Assembly (NCBI GenBank): GCA_017442865.1
Contig: JAFRXK010000036.1
Span: 1-39,583, forward strand
DNA: 39,583 bases
DNA from: Lachnospiraceae bacterium
Lineage (GTDB): Bacteria; Bacillota; Clostridia; Lachnospirales; Lachnospiraceae
Direction: 5' to 3'
The position numbers and the translations under genes are program-made. Numbering within the stretch: position 1 is the first letter of the stretch; each line of letters opens with the position of its first letter. Under the pieces are notes generated by a model. That model was not told the origin of the DNA and did not search any database. It saw only the letters and a program-made list of their open reading frames with translations. This document shows positions 35,601-39,583 of the stretch, in pieces.

Positions 35601-38600
35601 GAACTTTATCAACCATAACAGGCTCTACCGGGCTTTTATCTCCACCCAGCGGAACATCTACATATTGTATTGCACTGGCATTTGCACCAAACATAGGATG
35701 TCTGTCAGAAGTATAGAGACCTTTATTATTTTTGCCGCTTAATATATATCGATAATCCTGCAGCTCATCTGTAAGCTTGGCATATCCCTCCGGGTCAGTA
35801 ATACTAGTTGACAACGCCGGAATTACCTGTGCGGTAAGTCTCTCGTTGTGCGGTTCAGGAGCAAGTGCACGTGGTGTCATGGTATAAAACACCTTAAGAT
35901 ACATCTCGCCTAATTCACCATCTTCATTTTTAGTGTAATTAAAAAGTGTTTCAGTGTATTCCTTATTAGGGTCAAGAAACATCAGGAATTCGTCCCTGCT
36001 TCCCTCATCTATTATGAAATATCCCGTTTTTGTATCATATTTTCCATCAATTCTACCATTGGCATCTCCATCCCAGTAAAGGCCAACAGAGTCAATGGAA
36101 GCACTCATAATTGAAGATGCACTAAGATAATCCTTGTTATAATAAATGAATGACAGATTTGCTAACGAAAGGTCAGAAACCCTCAGCCATATTGTAGAAT
36201 CTCCAAAATACATCCTTCCGTTAAATAAAATTCTGTCCTCATGATTACGGTTAAAGTTAATCCACTGAATATTTTCAGGAATATTTTTTCCCGATATCAC
36301 AGCTCCGTCACGTGAATAATTGCTTAAAGCCACCTGTGTTATTTTTGTTTCATAATGCGGCGCCTCTTTTGTAAAAGCAGAATAACCAATCGTAATCTCA
36401 CCCTTGCCGGAATTCCAGAAAAGTGCTTCTGCATCACTTATCTTGTCAGTGTCGATTGAAGAAAGTGTATTGCCGTCTTCATCACGCATATGTTCCACTG
36501 ATGGTGTCAGGTCAATTTTAAGGTTTTGTTTTCTTGTCATTACAATATTGATAGTATATGTATCCTCAAGCTCTGATTCATTTATACCGTTCCATAACAT
36601 CGTCACGGTATAATCATCAGTATCTCCCTGGCGTTTAATCTCAGCATTTACAATAGAGCCGTCAGAGCTTGTCAGATAAACTGCTGCCGAAAGCTCCTCA
36701 CCCTTGTACGGAAAATAGCTTGCCGTCTTGTTCAACGAAACTTTTAATTTACTTCCTACATAAAGTTTTCCGCCCCATGTAACACCACTCTCTTTTTCAA
36801 TAAGCTCAACTGTAGGCTTCATTGAAGCATATACGCCCGAATCTGTTGTAAGCATTGCTGCTCCATCCGGTGCTGTACAAATGTTGAGTCCGTCTGATTC
36901 TCCGTCATTTGCGGTGTGAATCATAAGATTTAAGTTGCCGGAAAACTCTCTTCGCGTTAATTCACCAGTGGTTATGGTACATGATGCATCATCATCCGAA
37001 CCATGCGCATCATATTCAGACAAACCAAGTACAAGCGAATTTACGCCGGAATCCATCGACCAATCCGAGAATAATGTACCTGTAGAATGATAACTGAGAT
37101 TCCAGCTGGGATATGAGCCGCTTAAGTTATAACCACAGTCCGTATAAGCATATCTTGATCCATCTGACTTATTTATAGCTGCCCAAGGATATACAAATTC
37201 TGCCCCATACCACATACATGACCAGTCGCTTGCCCACTCTGGATTATATTTATAGCTACCATAAAAGCTCTCGTACATCTGTGCCATATTATCTATTTTA
37301 AGAGTAGCTGTAGCATTTTCATCATCCGAAAGCATCCAGCCTTCTCCCGTCGCTTTACCTTTTGACCATGCAAGACCTTCTTCCACAACATCATAATACT
37401 TTGTCCAGTATTTATTTTCATAATCCTCGATATCACGTGAAAATCCCAGTCTGCCATAGAAAAAGCTTCTAAGCGGACCTCCGCCTGTTGTACCGTCCAT
37501 ACCAGCAATCTGTGCATTAATCGGTTCAGCAGCATCAGTCTGTTCTCCGCTTACTGCTTCAGGTGAAATATCGACTACACTTTTGTCAAGCTCTTCTGTG
37601 TTCTCTGATATGTCTATCGCTTCCGGGTCACTGAGCATTGTTGCAAGGTTTGTATCCTCTCCTTCTCCCGAATTATAAAGATTAATAACAGCCTGAGTCT
37701 GTGTCAGAGCGCCTATTTCATTACTATCTCCCTTAATTCCCGTAAGCGTCAGAATAAATGATTTTTCTTCGTCATCAGCCATTCCGTTATCAATAAGAGG
37801 GACACGTATAACCTGCTCCATGGCATCACCATAAAAAGACATTTCTCCTGAAACGGCCTCATAATCAACGCCCTTTTTCGCTGTATCGTCTGAGCTTTCG
37901 TATGTAACAGCAACCATCGTCTGATTTCCGCCTGTACGTCTAACGGTAACGTCCACATACCCTTCTGCCTTATCAGCCTTAACCTCTGTCACATCAAAAC
38001 CTATCTCAAACGGTTCAGGTGCATCATTGTCTACCGTGGAAAAAATGATTGTATTTGCTGTATCATATACGCTTCCGCCTTCGCAGTCAGTAATAATAAG
38101 GACTCCCTGCCTGATACACTCTGAAATATCATCCTCAGGTGCACTGATGCGTATTGACTTCATCGACTCACCATCTGCAAATGTAAGGTATAAATCATAT
38201 GCAAGATACGGGTCATTTTCATCAGCTACAAGCTTTGTATAACTCTTTGGCGGATTAAGGTCCAGATTATCCGGCATCTCAGGAAGCACTTCCTCCTCAG
38301 GCTTCTCATATACAACACCCTTTACGGAGTCTGTGCAATAATATGTATTATCCCTATAATAAATACATCTGAAGTCAGCAGCCTCATAATCTTCTTTTGA
38401 AATGGTAAATGTATCCTCAACAGCGCCCAAAACATCCTTCCAGCGTTTCCCTTCAAGTATCTGCCACTGAAATTCATCTGCTTTTTCATTAAGCGCAATA
38501 ATGTAATCTTCACCATTCTCGCTCTTGCTAAGCACAGCACCGGCAGGCTCGCCGTCAGGTCTTTTACCGACAGGCTGATACTGTGCAATCGGCAATGCAT

Positions 38601-38985
38601 CCTCTACTTCGATGATAATATCATCCGTAGATGATGCAGTCGAATATCCATACTTGTCCTCCCCCACAGGTACAAGCACAGGAGAATAGCGCACAATAGC
38701 TGTAGCGCGTCCCAGTGTGCCGCCAAGGCGATACAAATTAATATTCAATGTATCTTTGCCTTCCTCAACCACCGCCTCGCTTACATCAAAAGCGAAGGTT
38801 CCATACTTGAACGCCTCATTCCAGTCATCAGACACTTCAATCGTCCCGCTGTCTGTATTAAGCACTTCAGGCATACCGTCATCATTATCAGCTTTAACAT
38901 GCGGTGTAAGTCCATCAAGCGGAACTGCTCCCGTTATAATGAACATACTTAAGAACACCGCCAACACCCTTTTAAGCACTTTCAT
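26689..38985 (-). CDS. Giant sortase-anchored surface protein (4098 residues) with Calx-beta, CARDB-like and repeated CxxC modules
   Basis: A signal peptide of about 32 residues (cleavage after VKA). A Calx-beta domain spans about 328-430 (VDVTVRRTGG...KKGVDYEAVSGEMSF), and a partial one may precede it. Long beta-rich regions follow, including stretches near 2315 and 2432 that look like CARDB-type domains (YANIGFTNTGDVGIRG; DLEFTAGNRGTIDAQN). From about 3055 to 4060 there are three copies of a roughly 352-residue repeat, each with NVGHTNKGSI, an EYVL...YVRDAL segment and several TC-x10-CxxC modules. The C-terminus is a standard sorting signal: LPITG at about 4063-4067, a hydrophobic helix and KKKRRR. 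It should be covalently bound to peptidoglycan. The ligand is unknown; adhesion is an inference. GAGAGGAAA precedes the ATG. Confidence 0.88.
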   Translation of the reverse strand: MKVLKRVLAVFLSMFIITGAVPLDGLTPHVKADNDDGMPEVLNTDSGTIEVSDDWNEAFKYGTFAFDVSEAVVEEGKDTLNINLYRLGGTLGRATAIVRYSPVLVPVGEDKYGYSTASSTDDIIIEVEDALPIAQYQPVGKRPDGEPAGAVLSKSENGEDYIIALNEKADEFQWQILEGKRWKDVLGAVEDTFTISKEDYEAADFRCIYYRDNTYYCTDSVKGVVYEKPEEEVLPEMPDNLDLNPPKSYTKLVADENDPYLAYDLYLTFADGESMKSIRISAPEDDISECIRQGVLIITDCEGGSVYDTANTIIFSTVDNDAPEPFEIGFDVTEVKADKAEGYVDVTVRRTGGNQTMVAVTYESSDDTAKKGVDYEAVSGEMSFYGDAMEQVIRVPLIDNGMADDEEKSFILTLTGIKGDSNEIGALTQTQAVINLYNSGEGEDTNLATMLSDPEAIDISENTEELDKSVVDISPEAVSGEQTDAAEPINAQIAGMDGTTGGGPLRSFFYGRLGFSRDIEDYENKYWTKYYDVVEEGLAWSKGKATGEGWMLSDDENATATLKIDNMAQMYESFYGSYKYNPEWASDWSCMWYGAEFVYPWAAINKSDGSRYAYTDCGYNLSGSYPSWNLSYHSTGTLFSDWSMDSGVNSLVLGLSEYDAHGSDDDASCTITTGELTRREFSGNLNLMIHTANDGESDGLNICTAPDGAAMLTTDSGVYASMKPTVELIEKESGVTWGGKLYVGSKLKVSLNKTASYFPYKGEELSAAVYLTSSDGSIVNAEIKRQGDTDDYTVTMLWNGINESELEDTYTINIVMTRKQNLKIDLTPSVEHMRDEDGNTLSSIDTDKISDAEALFWNSGKGEITIGYSAFTKEAPHYETKITQVALSNYSRDGAVISGKNIPENIQWINFNRNHEDRILFNGRMYFGDSTIWLRVSDLSLANLSFIYYNKDYLSASSIMSASIDSVGLYWDGDANGRIDGKYDTKTGYFIIDEGSRDEFLMFLDPNKEYTETLFNYTKNEDGELGEMYLKVFYTMTPRALAPEPHNERLTAQVIPALSTSITDPEGYAKLTDELQDYRYILSGKNNKGLYTSDRHPMFGANASAIQYVDVPLGGDKSPVEPVMVDKVQKYIWNPDYQGNLLYPYDSPEPIFIENSLAGHSIPLAREARIEGGKFVMSDVDIANLNGYLGSFVGNSTIALCVQQQVVSMDQMIANPDKNKPKPESSSLISNNTTPDASYLSQVGSGNEAANGGFDMDDSGSSMSEFNINLNTKIPKSRFGDMPYDFISYSYNGLEHIVSFSIPIASWKQGKGVKGPIDSIKNNLKKFENCKNIYFGPEGLLYSDDSYSDAVEQGKYTSKGFNAILVVTAAILFKYDPVENEFVFKQFSGGFKGTLQYTYMHRFVFCPALYICIKVGITVSVSSGGTFKPKTVETAPFANEATGNGLKINKGEFYVFQVQYKAINIKFKGKVGLELYEDIECTKKLPNANMGFLKSSGDDTVTATMVRKDGYDLDGKTCYLKVSALEDTDIKYLAMIKDQSYDLYWSGIKFDPTFFVNVAGGIGVELMKFEIYVKFSAGVSMTFFPTSEKDYSFDSATFAIALGFKVVFLFFSQGMDLIGYSIKYDGKKDQWSHSWSAIGDKYGGQIGVLSMRDSKGNVYDAKLKLPGDTADTQTIYKQQEEVKPNMLKAYQANDVSVPFELGGYSGSSDAVKLADGLTSGYDYKVVTIDDENYVLYHISREKAESTLDKTMLVLSKLKMRGVQPGFVNPVDETDVTPYIIVDVLEDGTDDGTGDLDFYAKESDGGLYVTWVSYDTPAKPADSSTLKTLDNAAKNTVVKTAYYLPGDESFTPAVKVSGKTGANVAIPASASDAVVYIRSNHLTDDEIETRTDMLADYLSKTGFDAASSDEAISEIAKQRIGMQRAAWTVNGGNSEICVSIGEKPVSVISLSDGVTVDNIETTDIDGTYYVAYTTSESCYTNASGTKTEKTDEIENRLTIKRLYLRTFTVEKDKVKWGQKGKAVLLRTLYDFDNNDSILDGVYKNGVRSEQRNDPWFGNLQFLNANLGNALSGEEESFLLKSGNTEHFLLFDMNGATYLIKEDSLKNIATAQSGSIIPFFRADTSDAEDSAEAYVATGRNETTIGVDGNGNLAAIYTSGVEGTLDNALWLTKFDPVTGSWGAGTMLAMNHMSVYEDNLRENRSQDDAENAYLGLLKDYDKGSLDYFVFKNPQIALGQTADTLLVLTQGSMGYLKETGDAEYPVITVPDEKVTAREYPRSKNAPAGVGVYAIGYGVGQQAVGNGYIDMPIYDFSAGAYLYANIGFTNTGDVGIRGSKDQPIEVSLQAQNDSGTSVLAEWTVTQNIIPGQQVNLKGYLDIPETLTDGTKILIRVRESDYYKETGGMPFDALTDPVFTINNCAELGIADSSINLADVDEQGNAVIDLEFTAGNRGTIDAQNVKAVFSFDTGFTDEDGKPVYAPLDLTNATFDTADVHLKAALRGGRADGIYDIGTILPGYGKIVTGRIAVPSECFNDIATGGLSLKIELFSDADEITVTDMGVTEGTHNEYNTLDNAWTTGVEHRTVFTAPARLSVPMGNTLRIPVRVRYTTGDEQPRILVTEFSDHQDEEHLGIKSFKYGSFENGMGSGTLVLAPSGEGSGFIRILDTNTNSFFDIAYSVTPTAEGINIFNDNALFTFYNADGTAYDASELINTQGWTFDGIVPLWGNDGTEPYLGNLSNGKLGSSFKFTTQAESISFTFDGEVKVESDFEGFKPVTISASGGDGNENGEFATVYFGENPENMPHTVTVTVTGTVDSTGYAFFDRLIETFSDEGGIPVPAQDDDAPHIYYSRSFPDTASVENGEEVKLQAFIMDDTGLSSVALNSKIPESITKQDDTFWTVDLVFTENGTYTFDAVDDVGNRTVHTIDVDWFNTQTTYGASSEVPDVDATLMKRGNGSQTDVPLTDDVSFNNKDSAYIETSATASDGSDTAVITVECITAAADGGLTSDIVSPLADKTYPAARNGWYLVRANDPAPNENRWAQTVVYMTRIDTNTFDATLEPSEDGKALDWSVLRENAGNFKKTVKLVTFNGMPLEIEEGQTYLTGSIPVYYNGDYTLHAEDTLTNTAEDSYSVSGIPVALKEGCTKKELISVTKVGHTNKGSININPDALCGGFYDPDAGDIAAGNYVGRYEYVLQKEKDALTIAEMVKDGEWTTKTTFDELGASHYLLYVRDALDPDNAEEVASFSITVGTEAIVHDWDEGVVIKEATCISDGKIKYTCPTCGKTKTEVIPMEPDKHTWNDGDITTEPTCISEGVKTFTCEICKKTRTEVLAINPDNHVHVRTIKAVEPTCTESGYTEGIYCDDCKKYVSGHKEVPAHGHILPEGWESGYCLRCNEFIGDDIIRAPKVTLTVSEDMMALLWGASKADWDISADTIKNVTLNGMLLVIDKGQKKVSGEIPLSYNGYYSLIAEDTGNRTSKADCMVNGIKVSLKDGKSIKDLISVTNVGHTNKGSISLDEAALTGGFYDAAASNPAEGKYIGRYEYVLLKADEAASVADVLKEDVWTDETAFDELDAGDYIIYVRDALEPDNADEVAVFNVTVGTDEIVHDWDEGRITKEPTCIEDGERLFTCPTCGKTKTEVIPMDPDKHTWNEGEISKEATCVNEGEKIFTCEVCKDTKTVPLPVNPDNHVHVKDVEAIEPTCTETGYTDGVYCEDCEKYISGHEEVPAYGHILLEGWESGYCQRCKEFIGDDSILAPEVSLKISDDRKKLLWSASKADWDISDGTVKSVMINGVPVWIIEGQKQLSGEIPLSYNGDYVLTAVDSDSRTSKAECHVEGIKVSLAEGKAFEDFITVTNVGHTNKGSIKLDPDALTGGFYDSEAGNQAEGKYIGRYEYMLCKADEDISVEELVKNEAWSDDTDFDKLEAGDYIVYVRDALDAENIDSVVKFNVTVGTETIVHDWDDGTITRTPTCVEEGTKTFTCSICGETRIEQLAKNPDNHVHTKNVPAKESTCTEKGYTSGIYCEDCGKYISGHQETAALGHILPEGKDKGRCQRCGENIGGWLPITGDSNNLAVYIILMAIAAIVVTSLLVIKKKRRR
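26820..29830 (-). repeat. Three ~1.05-kb tandem repeats in the 3' part of the giant gene
   Basis: The segment encoding GHTNKGSI recurs near 27400, 28455 and 29510, a period of about 1055-1057 bp. Each copy encodes a beta-rich domain followed by CxxC modules. The copy nearest the C-terminus lacks one internal module (the HTWN type), so it is shorter. The repeats are similar but not identical, so they have been diverging. Confidence 0.85.
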
Positions 38986-39139
38986 TTAATTTCCTCTCTT
39001 TCTTTTTATCTTAAGCTCTGCACTTTGCGTCAGGCTTAGAATTTTATCTATAAGTCAAATACCAAGCAGCAAGCTATGTGGCATGACTTAGCTTTTTTTT
39101 AATTTGTGCGCCCAAAATGAGCGGGGTATTGACCTCGCG

Positions 39140-39409
39140 GCAGTCGCCAAATGTACGAGAAGGCTCGTCAGCCTGGCACGTTGCTCGCGGGAATAAAAAA
39201 ACCGGCATGAATGCATTATTCCTTTATAAATCCAGTCATAATAATTCGAGTCTCAAAAGGAAGTTTATACACCATGCCCTTTTTATAATTGTATATCATC
39301 TTCAGTTGAAAGGGAAGATTGTTTTATAATAAAAATCATATTTAAAGCGTTTTTATTTCCGCAACTGAGAAGCCGGGCGTACGAGCCTGCTCGTACATTT
39401 GGCGGCTGC
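39140..39409. repeat. 29-bp inverted repeat pair (27/29 identical) flanking ~210 bp, MITE-like or dispersed palindromic element
   Basis: The left arm 39140-39168 and the reverse complement of the right arm 39381-39409 match at 27 of 29 positions; the shared core includes GCCAAATGTACGAG. Weaker matching extends inward (GCC[T/C]GGC and TTGC...GCGG). Each arm also folds on itself (ACGAG/CTCGT). The interior is AT-rich with no gene. Confidence 0.7.
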
Positions 39410-39444
39410 TTTTATACTTTAAAAGGGCACTCCTCAAATATAAT

Positions 39445-39480
39445 GGCTCTAAACTTTACTTGGGGGTAAGGTTTAGAGCC
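39445..39480. repeat. Hairpin upstream of the right-edge gene (possible IS left end or leader hairpin)
   Basis: GGCTCTAAAC (39445-39454) and GTTTAGAGCC (39471-39480) are perfect inverted copies with an inner TTAC/GTAA stem and a G-rich loop. It lies 90 nt before the start codon at 39569. GGCTCT is reminiscent of ISL3-family ends, but a hairpin terminator is also possible (ATTTTTT begins 7 nt after the stem). Confidence 0.5.
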
Positions 39481-39568
39481 AGCTTCATTTTTTATAAAAA
39501 AAAGTAGGCATAGAAGTCATATTCCTTTATAATTAAATCACCACAAAATAACGAAAGGAGACTTTGCT

Positions 39569-39583
39569 ATGCCTAATAATAAT
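39569..39583 (+). CDS. Start of a plus-strand gene, product unknown (5 codons visible)
   Basis: ATG at 39569 with a strong ribosome binding site AAAGGAG at 39554-39560 (8-nt spacing); the visible codons read MPNNN and continue past the window. It is the only plus-strand gene. The preceding hairpin with GGCTCT ends and the nearby long inverted repeat make a mobile-element transposase plausible, but five codons cannot support a family assignment. Confidence 0.45.

Larger units (their letters stand above)
38986..39568. other. 583-bp non-coding region upstream of the giant gene
   Basis: No supported gene. It holds the leader of the giant gene, with only a weak promoter candidate near 39050-39075 (TTGCTG-16-TAGATA, minus strand). 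It also has AAGCTA...TAGCTT followed by eight T residues on the plus strand near 39072-39103, a 29-bp inverted repeat at 39140/39409, and the hairpin at 39445-39480. An open stretch at 39117-39329 (+) has no ribosome binding site and lies across the inverted repeat, so it is not called. Confidence 0.6.

Noticed and set aside
39072..39103. Plus-strand terminator (AAGCTA...TAGCTT then eight T)
   Set aside because: No plus-strand gene lies upstream for it to serve, and the stem is only 6 bp; left as a note in the intergenic entry.
39117..39329. 70-codon plus-strand frame near the right end
   Set aside because: No ribosome binding site, and its first part is simply the left arm of the inverted repeat; not a supported gene.

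Overview
The window comes from a low-GC Bacillota genome, most likely a gut- or rumen-type member of the Lachnospiraceae. The reasons are the yqfC-yqfD-phoH-ybeY gene order, a YerB-like DUF3048 lipoprotein, a SpoVB/MurJ-like flippase, an aldo/keto reductase with a ferredoxin tail, a GH105 rhamnogalacturonyl hydrolase, a BspA-type leucine-rich-repeat protein and a sortase-anchored giant surface protein. Species cannot be fixed from the sequence alone. Almost every gene is on the minus strand; the only plus-strand gene is a five-codon fragment at the right edge.

Layout. 1-2524: the first 841 codons of a secreted BspA/LRR_5 protein that runs off the left edge. 2780-8528: proA, a 5-formyltetrahydrofolate cyclo-ligase, a DUF896 protein, two flavoproteins and a membrane-anchored BofC-C-like protein. 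8664-14689: a conserved housekeeping run (flippase, DUF3048 lipoprotein, ybeY, phoH, yqfD, yqfC) with short gaps and overlaps. 14823-18740: a small two-gene defence island, holding a NACHT NTPase with pentapeptide repeats and an AbiF/AbiD-type HEPN protein. The Abi gene is preceded by its own promoter, a compact structured RNA and a Rho-independent terminator. 18818-23096: an iron-sulfur aldo/keto reductase, a von Willebrand factor A protein, a GH105 hydrolase and a protein with a Lys/Pro/Ala-rich linker and a C-terminal helical domain. 23255-26084: two tandem solute-binding proteins, the second lacking any signal peptide. 26285-26461: rpsU (S21), too short to stand out as an ORF. 26689-38985: one 4098-residue LPXTG-anchored surface protein. 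38986-39583: non-coding DNA with a long inverted repeat and a hairpin, then the start of a plus-strand gene.

How the parts fit. Translation and RNA maturation genes (ybeY, phoH, rpsU), folate and proline metabolism and envelope genes form the stable backbone. The accessory parts are the defence pair, the carbohydrate and surface genes, and the right-hand repeat region. The most interesting element is the Abi locus: a TTGACA-17-TAGACT promoter drives a predicted RNA of about 66 nt that ends in a GC-rich terminator about 80 nt before the Abi start codon, and no convincing second promoter is visible for the protein. That arrangement resembles RNA-protein (type III-like) toxin-antitoxin systems. 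Second in interest are three 32-bp-spaced repeats next to a palindrome-covered promoter upstream of the aldo/keto reductase.
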